Under the pieces are notes generated by a model, which was not told where the DNA came from, made no database searches, and worked only from the letters and a program-made list of their open reading frames with translations. 38,591 nucleotides of DNA from assembly GCA_016795205.1 (NCBI GenBank), contig JAEUHZ010000035.1:1-38591 (forward strand). Direction: 5' to 3'. Below, one piece after another: positions 26,562-36,054 of the stretch (the first letter of the stretch is position 1; every line of letters starts with the position of its first letter). Source of the DNA: Planctomycetota bacterium. Its GTDB lineage: Bacteria > Planctomycetota > UBA1135 > GCA-002686595. The translations under genes were made by a program, and so were the position numbers.

Positions 26562-27416
26562 ATGAGCACCAACATCCACGCGACCGCGGTCGTCCACCCG
26601 CTGGCGCGGCTGGGCGAGGGCGTCGAGATCGGCCCGTACTGCGTCATCGGGCCGGACGTCGTGATCGGCGCCCGCACACGGATCGGCGCGCAGGTCGTCG
26701 TCGACGGCGTGACGCGGATCGGTGCCGACAACCTGATCGTCGGGCAGGCGGCGTTGGGCGGGATCCCGCAGGATCTGTCCTACAAGGGTGAGCCGACCGA
26801 ACTCGTCATCGGCGATCGCAACACCATCCGCGAGTTCGTGACGATCAACCGCGGCACGGTCAAGGGCGGCGGCGTGACCTGCATCGGCAACGACAACATG
26901 CTCATGGCGTGCTGTCACGTCGCGCACGATTGCGAGCTCAGGGACCGCATCATCCTGGCGAATGGCGTGCTGCTCGCAGGTCACGTGCTGGTCGAGGAGA
27001 ATGCCAACATCTCGGGCGGCGCGGCCGCGCACCACTTCGTGACGATCGGCGCCTACGCCTACGTCGGCGGGATGACGCGCATGGTGCAGGACGTCCCGCC
27101 GTTCATGATCCTCGAAGGACATCCCAGCCGCGTGCGGGGCGTGAACGTCATCGGTCTCCAGCGCGGCGGCGTCGCCGAAGGGGACATCGAGGACTTGCGC
27201 GAGGCGTTCAAGCGCGTGTGGCGCTCCGGCGATCCGCGCAGCAAGTCCCTGGCCGGCCTCAAGGCCGAGTTCGCCACGTCACAGCCGGTCATGCGGCTCG
27301 CGCGCGAGCTCGAGCAGACCGACCTGGGCCAGAAGGGACGCTACCGCGAGAGCCTGCGAGCCGAGTTCACCCGGATCGGCCAGGAACGGCTGCTGTCCGC
27401 GGCGGGAGCGCGTTGA
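26562..27416 (+). CDS. lpxA: UDP-GlcNAc (or GlcNAc3N) O/N-acyltransferase LpxA
   Basis: A 284-residue LpxA that transfers a 3-hydroxyacyl chain from ACP to the C3 position of UDP-GlcNAc. The N-terminal beta-helix has hexapeptide repeats (HATAVVHPLARLGEGVEIG), GGIPQDLSYKGE, and CHVAHDCEL with the catalytic His. AGHVLVEENANISGG and DVPPFMILEGHPSRVRGVN precede the helical C-terminal domain. The ATG at 26562 has AGGAG six bases away; a GTG directly before it is possible. The GnnA-like gene starts 2 bases after its stop, which raises the chance that this LpxA uses the 3-amino sugar and makes an amide bond. That is not settled by sequence alone. Confidence 0.95.
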   Translation: MSTNIHATAVVHPLARLGEGVEIGPYCVIGPDVVIGARTRIGAQVVVDGVTRIGADNLIVGQAALGGIPQDLSYKGEPTELVIGDRNTIREFVTINRGTVKGGGVTCIGNDNMLMACCHVAHDCELRDRIILANGVLLAGHVLVEENANISGGAAAHHFVTIGAYAYVGGMTRMVQDVPPFMILEGHPSRVRGVNVIGLQRGGVAEGDIEDLREAFKRVWRSGDPRSKSLAGLKAEFATSQPVMRLARELEQTDLGQKGRYRESLRAEFTRIGQERLLSAAGAR

Positions 27417-27418
27417 CC

Positions 27419-28423
27419 ATGGCGCGCATCAAGACGGCGGTCGTCGGCGTCGGCCACCTCGGCAAGTTCCACGCGCGCATCCACCGGGAGAACCCGCGAG
27501 CGGAACTGGTCGCCGTGATCGATGCGAACCCCGAACGCGCGGGCGCGCTGGCCAGCGAGCTCGGCGTGGCCGCATTCACCGACGTCGCGGCGCTGCCGCG
27601 CGAGGTGGCTGCGGTGAGCATCTCCGTGCCCACAGCGCACCACGCACGCGTGGCGGTCCCGCTCCTGGAGCGCGGCGTGCATTGCCTGATCGAGAAGCCG
27701 CTGGCCGCCAGCGTCGAGGAAGCCGACCGCATCCTCGATGCGGCGCGCCGCGGCGGCGCCAAGGTCGCCGTGGGCCACGTCGAGCGCTTCCAGCCCGGAC
27801 TGCGCAAGGTGCGCGCCATGGACCTCGAGCCGAAGTTCATCGAGTGCCACCGGCTGGCGCCGTTCAGCTTCCGCAGCCTCGACGTCGGCGTGGTCCACGA
27901 TCTGATGATCCACGACCTGGACCTGATCCTGGACCTGGTAGGCTCGCCGGTCGAGAGCCTCGACGCGGCCGGGGGCGCGATCCTGACCGCCAGCGAGGAC
28001 GTGGCCTCCGTGCGCTTGGTCTTCGCGAACGGCGCGCGCGCCAACGTGACGGCCTCGCGCGCCTCGCTCCAGCCCATGCGGCGCTTCCGGATGTTCTCGC
28101 GCGAGGCCTACGTCAGCCTCGACTTCCAGAAGAACTACGGCCTCGTCGTGCGCAAGGGGCCCGAGTGGGAGAAGGCGCGCGCGCTGCTCGCTGACTTCGA
28201 CCCCGCGACGCAGGCGCCGGGCCCGGAGTGGATCCGCGACCGGGTGCTGTCCGTCGAGGAACTCGACCTGTCCGACATGGACCGCCCGCTCCAGGCCGAA
28301 ATCGACTCGTTCCTGCGCGCCGTCCAGGAGGATCGCGCGGTCGAGGTTCCCGGCGAGGACGGGCGCGCCGCGCTGGCGCTCGCCGATCGCATCGCGCGCG
28401 AGATCCGGGCGCAGGTCTGGTGA
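27419..28423 (+). CDS. Gfo/Idh/MocA oxidoreductase, GnnA-like
   Basis: A 334-residue NAD(P)-dependent oxidoreductase. A Rossmann nucleotide-binding site VGVGHLGKFHARIH starts the protein, and the family motif EKPL (with the catalytic-region Lys) follows at about residue 91. The second domain has HVERFQPGLR and VVHDLMIHDLDLI. The gene begins 2 bases after lpxA, as a sixth step of the same operon. In Acidithiobacillus and others, GnnA of this family oxidises UDP-GlcNAc at C3 so that GnnB can aminate it, giving amide-linked lipid A. The context supports a GnnA role. No GnnB aminotransferase is in the window, so the name is left out. Confidence 0.85.
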   Translation: MARIKTAVVGVGHLGKFHARIHRENPRAELVAVIDANPERAGALASELGVAAFTDVAALPREVAAVSISVPTAHHARVAVPLLERGVHCLIEKPLAASVEEADRILDAARRGGAKVAVGHVERFQPGLRKVRAMDLEPKFIECHRLAPFSFRSLDVGVVHDLMIHDLDLILDLVGSPVESLDAAGGAILTASEDVASVRLVFANGARANVTASRASLQPMRRFRMFSREAYVSLDFQKNYGLVVRKGPEWEKARALLADFDPATQAPGPEWIRDRVLSVEELDLSDMDRPLQAEIDSFLRAVQEDRAVEVPGEDGRAALALADRIAREIRAQVW

Positions 28424-28448
28424 GGGGGGCCGGGCGCGTCCGGCGCCT

Positions 28449-28476
28449 TTGGACGACCGCCGCGGGCTGCTAGCCT
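28449..28476 (+). promoter_or_regulatory. Predicted leaderless ileS promoter
   Basis: TTGGAC (28449-28454), a 16-base spacer, then TAGCCT (28471-28476). The ATG at 28485 is only 8 bases from the -10 box, so transcription should start at or within one or two bases of it. A short 5-bp GGCGC/GCGCC hairpin (28433-28447) sits just upstream. Confidence 0.55.
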
Positions 28477-28484
28477 GCGCCGCG

Positions 28485-31400
28485 ATGCCCACCGACCGAC
28501 GCCCCGGACTCTACGACCCGCTGCCCGACGTCACCACGCGACCCGCGTCGGCCGAGGAGGCCGTGCTGGCCGCCTGGCGCGAGCGGGGCACGTTTCAGGC
28601 CGTGCAAGCCGCGCGCGCCGGCGCCCCGTCGTTCGTCTTCTGGGAAGGACCGCCGACCGCCAACGGCAAGCCGGGCATCCACCACGTCTTCGCGCGCACG
28701 ATCAAGGACGCCGTGTGTCGCCACCGCACGATGAGCGGCCGGCGCGTCGTGCGCAAGGCCGGCTGGGACACGCACGGACTGCCCGTCGAGCTGGAGGTCG
28801 AGAAGCAGCTCGGCATCAGTGGCAAGCCCCAGATCGAGCAGTACGGAGTCGCGGCCTTCAACGCGCGTTGCCGCGAGAGCGTGTGGACCTACAAGCAGGA
28901 CTGGGAGCGGCTCAGCGAGCGCATCGCGTTCTGGCTCGACTACGCCGATCCGTACGTGACGTACGAGCCGCGGTACGTCGAGTCGCTGTGGTACCTGCTG
29001 GCGAAGTTCCACGCGAAAGGGCTGGTGTACCGCGGCAAGCGCGTGCTGCCGTACTGCGGGCGCTGCGGCACCGGGCTCTCGTCCCACGAGCTCGGGCAGC
29101 CCGGCGTCTACCGCGACCTCGCGGATCCGAGCGTGTACGTGCGCTTCGTCACCGGCACAGCGGACGGCGAGCGCGAGAGCCTCTTGGCCTGGACCACGAC
29201 GCCCTGGACGCTGCCTTCGAACGTGGCTCTGGCCGTGCACCCCGAGCGCGAGTACGTGCTGGCGCGCGTGCCGCTCGCCGTCGCGAAGGGCGCGGCCGCC
29301 GGCAGTGCTGGGTACGAGCGCCTGTGGGTCGTGGCAGAGCGCGCGCTCAGCGTGCTGGGCAAGGACCACACGGTCCTCGCGCGCCGACGGGGCGTGGAGC
29401 TGGCGGGCATGGCCTACCGGCCGCTGTTCGATGCCGCGGTCGTCGAGGTCGATCCGGGTTCCTGGAAGCCGGACCCGGCGGGTGCCTACCGCGTCTACAC
29501 CGCTGGCTACGTCACGACCGACGACGGCACGGGCATCGTGCACCAAGCGCCGGCCTACGGCGCGGACGACTGGGAGGTGGCGCGCGAGCACGCGCTGCCC
29601 GTCAAGCAGGCCGTGGGGCCCGAGGGCAAGTTCGTCGGCGCCGTGGCAGCCGTGGCTGCCGGCACCTTCTACAAGGACGCCGACGACGCGCTCTCGGACG
29701 ACCTGAAGGCGCGCGGGCTGTTGTTCAAGCGCTCGCGTGAGCCTCACAGCTACCCGCACTGCTGGCGCTGCGACACGCCGCTCTTCTACTTCGCCGCGCC
29801 GGCCTGGTACATCCGCACGAACTCGATCCGAGACGAGATGGTGGAGCTGAACCGGCGGATCCGCTGGGTACCGCCCGAGGTCGGCGAGAAGCGCTTCGGA
29901 GAGTGGCTGGCGGGCAACGTCGATTGGAACATCTCGCGCGACCGCTACTGGGGCACGCCGCTGCCGTTCTGGATCTGCAACCGGTGCGACCGCGAGGTCG
30001 CGATCGGCAGCGTGGCCGAGCTCGAGCGGCGCGCCGGAAAGCTCCCGGACGGGTTCGACAACCACAAGCCGCTGATCGACGAGGTGGCGTTTCCGTGTGA
30101 TTCCTGTGACGGCACGATGCGCCGCACGAAGCCGGTCGTGGACGTGTGGTTCGACTCGGGCGCGATGCCCTACGCGCAGTACCACTGGCCGCACGCGCCG
30201 GGCTCGCGCGCGAAGCTCCTGGACCAGTTCCCGGCCGACTTCATCGCCGAGGGCCTCGACCAGACCCGCGGCTGGTTCTACACGCTGCACGCGATCGGCA
30301 CCTTCCTGGCGAAGCACTGCCCGGAGGAAGGCTTCCGCGACGAGCCCGCCTACCGGACCTGCGTCGTGAACGGCCTCGTGCTCGACAAGGACGGCGTCAA
30401 GATGAGCAAGCGCCTGGGCAACGTCGTCGATCCGTGGAAGGTCCTCGACGAGCACGGCGCCGACGCCGCGCGCTGGTACCTGCTCGCCAGCGGCGCACCC
30501 TGGGCGCCGAAGCGCTTCGACCCCGAGGGGCTCCTGGAGGAGCGACGCCGCTTCTTCGGGACGCTGGCGAACTGCTACAAGTTCCTGGCCGACTACGGGC
30601 GCCTCGCCGACGGCTGGCGGCCGGAGCAGGGAGCGCCCGCGCCAGCCGAGCGGCCCGAGATCGATCGCTGGCTCGTGTCGCGCACTCAGACGCTGGTGGC
30701 GCACGTGCGCGCGCGCTACGACGACTACGACCTCTCGGCCGTGTGTCGCGCGCTCGAGGCGTTCGTCGTCGACGACCTCTCGAACTGGTACGTCCGCCGC
30801 AATCGTGCACGCTTCTGGAAGGGCGCGGGCGAGGACAAGGCCGCGGCCTGCGCCAGCCTGCACGCGGCGCTGGAGGCGACCGCGCTGCTCCTGGCGCCCA
30901 TCGCGCCGTTCACGGCCGAGCTCCTGTTCGAGCGCTTGGCGCCCGGCCGCGGATCGGTGCACGCGGCGCTGCTCCCGGAGGCGCTGGCGCGTCTGGTCGA
31001 CCCCGCGCTCGAGCGCAGCATGGAGATCGTGGTCCGGGTGGTCGAGATGGGCCGTGCCCTGCGCGAGCGCGCAGGCCGCAAGATCCGCCAGCCGCTGCGC
31101 GCCATCCACGTGCGCAGCTCGAGCGCGGAGACGCTCGAGCTCCTGGGACGGCCGTTCGCGCGCGACCTGGTGCTGGGGGAGCTCAACGTGAAGGCCTTCG
31201 GGAGCCTGGCGGCGGACGACGGCCGGCTGTGCGCGCTGCGCGCCAAGGCCAACTTCCGCGTCCTCGGCAAGAAGGTCGGGGCGCGCATGAAGGCCGCCGC
31301 CGCCGCGATCGAGGCCCTGTCTTCGGCCGAGGTGGCGAACCTGCGCGCTGGCGGCCGGGTGGAGCTCGAGCTCGCGGACGGCCGGCTCGAGATCAGCGCG

Positions 31401-31769
31401 GAGGACATCGAGGTCCGGGTCGAGTCCCGTGCGGAGTTCGACGTGGAGACCGACGGGCGCCTCGTGGTGTTCCTGGACACAGAGCTCGACGAGGCCCTGG
31501 TTGTCGAGGGCCTCGCCCGCGAGCTCGTGAACCGGGTCAACGCCCTGCGCAAGGACTCGGGCTTGGCCGTCGAGCAACGCATCCGTCTGCGCGTCGACCC
31601 GCGCGGCCAGGCGCTGGTCCGCGCGGCGGTGGAACTCCACGGCGCGCTGATCGCCGGCGAGACCCTGTCCGCCGACCTCGCGCTGGGCGAGGCGGCTGGA
31701 TCTGCCCACGTCGTGGAGGCCGAGCTGGGCGCGGGCCGGGCCGCGGGGCTCGGCATCACGCCGCTCTGA
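28485..31769 (+). CDS. ileS: Isoleucyl-tRNA synthetase, type 2, with GXHH signature
   Basis: A 1094-residue class I IleRS. The Rossmann core starts PPTANGKPGIHH at 56-67, where the normal HXGH signature reads Gly64-Ile-His-His67, i.e. GXHH. The lysine signature KMSKR is at 639-643. Editing-domain motifs include LLAWTTTPWTLPSN and YVTTDDGTGIVHQAPAYG. A PYCGRCGTGLSSHE zinc-type segment is present, along with HCWRCDTPLFY. The long C-terminus and the PPTANG start place it in the IleRS2 (eukaryote-like) group, which is mupirocin tolerant. The ATG at 28485 is chosen by conservation; it lies 8 bases from a predicted -10 box. No second ileS is visible in the window. Confidence 0.96.
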   Translation: MPTDRRPGLYDPLPDVTTRPASAEEAVLAAWRERGTFQAVQAARAGAPSFVFWEGPPTANGKPGIHHVFARTIKDAVCRHRTMSGRRVVRKAGWDTHGLPVELEVEKQLGISGKPQIEQYGVAAFNARCRESVWTYKQDWERLSERIAFWLDYADPYVTYEPRYVESLWYLLAKFHAKGLVYRGKRVLPYCGRCGTGLSSHELGQPGVYRDLADPSVYVRFVTGTADGERESLLAWTTTPWTLPSNVALAVHPEREYVLARVPLAVAKGAAAGSAGYERLWVVAERALSVLGKDHTVLARRRGVELAGMAYRPLFDAAVVEVDPGSWKPDPAGAYRVYTAGYVTTDDGTGIVHQAPAYGADDWEVAREHALPVKQAVGPEGKFVGAVAAVAAGTFYKDADDALSDDLKARGLLFKRSREPHSYPHCWRCDTPLFYFAAPAWYIRTNSIRDEMVELNRRIRWVPPEVGEKRFGEWLAGNVDWNISRDRYWGTPLPFWICNRCDREVAIGSVAELERRAGKLPDGFDNHKPLIDEVAFPCDSCDGTMRRTKPVVDVWFDSGAMPYAQYHWPHAPGSRAKLLDQFPADFIAEGLDQTRGWFYTLHAIGTFLAKHCPEEGFRDEPAYRTCVVNGLVLDKDGVKMSKRLGNVVDPWKVLDEHGADAARWYLLASGAPWAPKRFDPEGLLEERRRFFGTLANCYKFLADYGRLADGWRPEQGAPAPAERPEIDRWLVSRTQTLVAHVRARYDDYDLSAVCRALEAFVVDDLSNWYVRRNRARFWKGAGEDKAAACASLHAALEATALLLAPIAPFTAELLFERLAPGRGSVHAALLPEALARLVDPALERSMEIVVRVVEMGRALRERAGRKIRQPLRAIHVRSSSAETLELLGRPFARDLVLGELNVKAFGSLAADDGRLCALRAKANFRVLGKKVGARMKAAAAAIEALSSAEVANLRAGGRVELELADGRLEISAEDIEVRVESRAEFDVETDGRLVVFLDTELDEALVVEGLARELVNRVNALRKDSGLAVEQRIRLRVDPRGQALVRAAVELHGALIAGETLSADLALGEAAGSAHVVEAELGAGRAAGLGITPL

Positions 31770-31811
31770 GCGCTCCCCGCAGCGGCGCGCCGGCGGGCGC
31801 AGCGTGCGGGA

Positions 31812-31841
31812 ACGCCGCGCCGCCGGTACGCAGCGCGGCGT
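31812..31841 (+). terminator. Hairpin after ileS
   Basis: A 9-bp perfect stem (31812-31820 with 31833-31841) and a 12-base loop, again without a T-run. It lies 42 bases beyond the ileS stop and before the next promoter. Confidence 0.4.
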
Positions 31842-31879
31842 GCGCACCCGGCGGCCACGAATCGCGGCGGGAATCCGCA

Positions 31880-31908
31880 TTGTCCCTGCACGCGCACTGC
31901 GCTAGCTT
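31880..31908 (+). promoter_or_regulatory. Predicted promoter of the L,D-transpeptidase transcript
   Basis: TTGTCC (31880-31885), a 17-base spacer, and TAGCTT (31903-31908). The -10 box and following bases resemble those of the promoter at 4888. Transcription would start near 31915, giving an unusually long leader of about 230 bases before the ATG at 32148. Confidence 0.5.
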
Positions 31909-31994
31909 GCGGCCCGCGGGGCGTTCCTGGCGTTCAGGTGATCGGTCGAAATCCCCGGAGCCGAACAAGCATCCCGAGGGCCCATCTTCGATGA

Positions 31995-32047
31995 CCGTGG
32001 CAACCCCACGGCGTGGCGGGCCCCCCTGGAACCCTACAGGTTCCGGG
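31995..32047 (+). other. Two hairpins in the leader of the L,D-transpeptidase gene
   Basis: CCGTGG/CCACGG (31995-32000 with 32006-32011, 5-base loop) and a 9-bp stem including GGAACC/GGTTCC (32025-32033 with 32039-32047, 5-base CTACA loop, one G-T pair). They lie in the 378-base gap between ileS and the next gene. I found no known riboswitch or small RNA signature; 4.5S RNA and tmRNA motifs are absent. Confidence 0.4.
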
Positions 32048-32147
32048 TCCCGACCCACACGGTCCGGCTGGGGCCCCCGCGATCCCCGACCGCGGAAGGC
32101 GCGCCTGGCGCGCGTCCCGCGCCCCAGCGGCCACGCAAGTCCCCTCC

Positions 32148-33578
32148 ATGCGCGCACTCCTCCTTCTCGTCTTGGGCGCCGCCATCGTCTGGTTCGTCTG
32201 GCGCGGCTTCGGGCCCTCGAACTCGCCCTCGGGCGAGGCCCAGGCGGCCCCGGGTGCCATGATTCCGATCGCGGGGGAGCCGCCGGGTCCGCTGGCCTCG
32301 GAGGCGGGCGGGGGCCTGCGATCCGCGACCGCGCCTGGGACCGAGAGCCGATCCGGTGGCCCGGACGCCGGCATCCGGGTCGCGGCGGATCCCGCGCCGT
32401 CGGCGCCGGTCGTCGTCGATCCGAGGTCGGCGGACCTGCCGCGCGGGGAGCCTGCGGCCTCCGGGACGGGCGCCTCGCAGTCGGGCGAGCTGCGCGCTGG
32501 CTCCACGGGTTCGGCCCAGCCGGCGGCCCCCGTCGCGGCCCTCGAGGTCGCGGCGGCCGGCGAGCTCCTTCAGGATCCAGCGCGCCTTGCGGCCTGGCTG
32601 GCGGCCCGTGGGGTCGAGCTCCCCGCGGGACGTCGCGAGTTCGCCAGCGCGCTCGTCCACGGCCTCGCAGGGCGACCGGGTGAACTGCGCTCGGCGCTGG
32701 ACCGGGCCCGTGCGGCGGGGGGCATCGGCGCGGAGGAGCAGGCGCTCGCCGACGCGCTCCTGGCACCCGAGGCTCCAGCGCCGGCGATCGCCAGCGGATC
32801 GGCCCTCACGCGCGCTGGGTCCATGAAGTGGCAGGAGTCGCGAGCGCTTGCTCGGCTCGAGGCCGGACGACATGCCGAGGCTGCTGCGCTGCTCTCCGGC
32901 CTGTTGCTGGCCGAAATCGCCTCACCGTGGAAGGCCGACGCCTCGCGGCTCCAGGCCTGGAGCGCGGCGCTCCGTGACGCGCAGCGCGGCCATCGCTGGA
33001 GCCGCCGCGGCACGTGGCCGTCCCACGAGGTCGTCGTCAAGCCGGGGGACTCACTGATCACGGTTCGCAAGCGGGCCATCGCGGAGCGACCGGAGCTCGT
33101 CGTGTGCACGGGTCAGATCGCGCGCTCGAACGAACTCCAGGGCGAGGTCATCCACCCCGGTGCGAAGCTGCGCATCCCCACGGATCCTGTGAGCCTGCTC
33201 GTCGACCTGGACGCCCACTGGGCCTTCTACCTGGCGGGTGGCGAGGTCGTGGCGGCGTGGCCGGTCGGTGTCGGGAAGGAAGGCAGCGCCACGACGGTGG
33301 GGAGCTACCGGGTCGGCGAGAAGACCCAGGAGCCCATGTGGTTCCCCCAAGGCCGCAAGCCGGTGCCGTACGGCGACCCAGAAAACCCGCTGGGCAGCCG
33401 CTGGATCGCGTGGGAGACCGAGCGGGGCGAAGCCAGCGGGCTCGGCTTCCACGGCACGAACGAGCCCGAGAGCATCGGACGGGACGCGAGCCTGGGCTGC
33501 ATCCGCATGCGGACCGAGGATGTCGAGGAGCTCTACGAGATCGTCCCGCGAGGAGCCCTCGTGCGGGTCGTGCCCTGA
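32148..33578 (+). CDS. LysM / L,D-transpeptidase (YkuD) protein
   Basis: A 476-residue envelope protein. An N-terminal signal anchor (RALLLLVLGAAIVWFVWRGF) is followed by a Pro/Ala/Gly-rich low-complexity linker to about residue 140, a helical section, a LysM domain at about 293-345 (VVVKPGDSLITVRKR, VIHPGAKLRIP), and a YkuD catalytic domain. The active site is HGTNEPESIGRDASLGCIRM, with His435 and the nucleophile Cys451. It probably cross-links peptidoglycan stem peptides, or attaches proteins, in the periplasm. I chose the ATG at 32148 because the signal anchor follows at once; an upstream in-frame GTG (32013) adds an implausible Arg/Pro-rich 45 residues. Confidence 0.9.
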   Translation: MRALLLLVLGAAIVWFVWRGFGPSNSPSGEAQAAPGAMIPIAGEPPGPLASEAGGGLRSATAPGTESRSGGPDAGIRVAADPAPSAPVVVDPRSADLPRGEPAASGTGASQSGELRAGSTGSAQPAAPVAALEVAAAGELLQDPARLAAWLAARGVELPAGRREFASALVHGLAGRPGELRSALDRARAAGGIGAEEQALADALLAPEAPAPAIASGSALTRAGSMKWQESRALARLEAGRHAEAAALLSGLLLAEIASPWKADASRLQAWSAALRDAQRGHRWSRRGTWPSHEVVVKPGDSLITVRKRAIAERPELVVCTGQIARSNELQGEVIHPGAKLRIPTDPVSLLVDLDAHWAFYLAGGEVVAAWPVGVGKEGSATTVGSYRVGEKTQEPMWFPQGRKPVPYGDPENPLGSRWIAWETERGEASGLGFHGTNEPESIGRDASLGCIRMRTEDVEELYEIVPRGALVRVVP

Positions 33579-33689
33579 GGCGACGTCGGGCGATCCAGCG
33601 AGCGCAGGACCCGCTCCACAAGCCCGGATTCCAGCCTGAGGAGGGCGGCGGGGTGCAGGCCTAAGCACCTTCCGCTCAAAGGGTTACGA

Positions 33690-33710
33690 TCCAGGGCCAG
33701 GCGCCCTGGA
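33690..33710 (+). terminator. Hairpin between L,D-transpeptidase gene and rrn promoter
   Basis: An 8-bp perfect stem (33690-33697 with 33703-33710) and a 5-base loop, about 110 bases after the stop codon and 20 bases before the rrn -35 box. No T-run follows. It may separate the transcripts. Confidence 0.4.
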
Positions 33711-33729
33711 GAATCCGGTTGGGAGGGTG

Positions 33730-33757
33730 TTGACGGGAGGTTTGGAAACACTACTAT
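33730..33757 (+). promoter_or_regulatory. rRNA operon promoter
   Basis: TTGACG (33730-33735), a 16-base spacer, and TACTAT (33752-33757). Transcription should start near 33764, leaving a leader of about 225 bases before 16S. The gap 33579-33989 has no gene. Confidence 0.65.
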
Positions 33758-33887
33758 CCCGCCTCCCCAACGCAGCCGACCACGTCGCGACGACCCCTCC
33801 GCCAGCGCGCGGAGCCGGCGCCAACGGGAGGCAGCAGGGCAGCAACGCGAACAGGGTCGGGCCGGTCCGTCGGATCGCTCGGCCGGA

Positions 33888-33902
33888 TCTTTGAAAACAA
33901 GG
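33888..33902 (+). promoter_or_regulatory. boxA antitermination element in the rrn leader
   Basis: TCTTTGAAAACAAGG resembles the boxA consensus of rRNA operons (Bacillus-type TCTTTGAAAACT). The identical 15 bases recur at 36006, before 23S. A GGCCG/CGGCC inverted repeat lies directly upstream, where boxB would be expected. Confidence 0.6.
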
Positions 33903-33989
33903 GTGGCCCTTGAATCTGTGCGAGCGTCCGGGGCCGCACCTGTAGCGGGTGTGGTGCTCGGAATGAATTCCAAGAGCTTTAAGCAAACA

Positions 33990-35542
<1,553 letters not shown>

Positions 35543-35555
35543 CGGATCAGTTAGA

Positions 35556-35573
35556 CGTTCGGTTCGCCGAACG
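35556..35573 (+). other. UUCG-capped hairpin after 16S
   Basis: A perfect 7-bp stem CGTTCGG/CCGAACG closed by a TTCG tetraloop, 18 bases after the 16S end. Stable capped hairpins in this place often mark rRNA processing sites. Confidence 0.5.
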
Positions 35574-35628
35574 GCAGAGCATAGATCGTTCGCACCGTGA
35601 CAAGGGTCACCCTTTCCTTCCAACAGGA

Positions 35629-35648
35629 GCGCCAACACGCGTTGGCGC
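35629..35648 (+). other. Perfect 8-bp hairpin before tRNA-Ile
   Basis: GCGCCAAC (35629-35636) and GTTGGCGC (35641-35648) with a 4-base ACGC loop, ending 13 bases before tRNA-Ile. Likely a processing structure in the spacer. Confidence 0.5.
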
Positions 35649-35661
35649 ACCTCCCGGCTTC

Positions 35662-35738
35662 GGGCCTGTAGCTCAGCTGGTTAGAGCGTCCGCCTGATAA
35701 GCGGGAGGTCAGTGGTTCAAGTCCACTCAGGCCCACCA
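35662..35738 (+). tRNA. ileT: tRNA-Ile (GAU)
   Basis: Seventy-seven bases with the 3' CCA encoded. The acceptor GGGCCTG pairs with CAGGCCC. The D-arm GCTCAGCTGGTTAGAGC is normal. The anticodon loop CTGATAA carries GAT at 35696-35698, and the T-loop reads GGTTCAAGTCC. It sits in the usual place in the 16S-23S spacer. Confidence 0.97.
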
Positions 35739-35838
35739 TCCTCTATCCTGCGCGCCCCCAAGACCACGGGCCTCGTTCGGCGGGTCCGCCTGCATTGCTG
35801 GGCGGGCCGTTCTCGAGGCATCACGAGTCTGGAAACCA

Positions 35839-35911
35839 GGGGGCGTAGCTCAGCTGGTAGAGCACCTGGTTTGCAACCAGGGGGTCGTGGGTTCGAGTCC
35901 CATCGCCTCCA
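35839..35911 (+). tRNA. alaT: tRNA-Ala (UGC)
   Basis: Seventy-three bases. The acceptor GGGGGCG pairs with CGCCTCC, with one G-T pair. The anticodon loop TTTGCAA carries TGC at 35872-35874, and GGTTCGAGTCC is the T-loop. The bases after the discriminator A are CCC, so the CCA end is not encoded and must be added, unlike in the neighbouring tRNA-Ile. Confidence 0.97.
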
Positions 35912-35978
35912 CCCGTCTGCCCCGGCGCATCAGCACGGCAGCATGGGCGCATTGCCACCCTTGGAAGGGACAAGTACC

Positions 35979-36003
35979 GCGGTCAGCGCTCTGCGCTGGC
36001 CGC
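35979..36003 (+). other. boxB-like hairpin before the spacer boxA
   Basis: An 11-bp stem (35979-35989 with 35993-36003, one G-T pair, TCT loop) two bases before the second boxA. The boxB-boxA order matches known rRNA antitermination sites. Confidence 0.5.
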
Positions 36004-36005
36004 AC

Positions 36006-36020
36006 TCTTTGAAAACAAGG
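36006..36020 (+). promoter_or_regulatory. boxA antitermination element before 23S
   Basis: TCTTTGAAAACAAGG, identical over 15 bases to the leader element at 33888. A boxA before both rRNAs is also the arrangement in E. coli. Confidence 0.6.
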
Positions 36021-36054
36021 TGAACTGCAAAGAACGTGGATATCGAACACATGT

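Noticed and set aside
31915..32147. 4.5S RNA or tmRNA in the leader of the L,D-transpeptidase gene
   Set aside because: The conserved SRP RNA tip (GGTCAGG with GGAAGGAAGCAGC-like bases) and tmRNA tRNA-like ends are absent.
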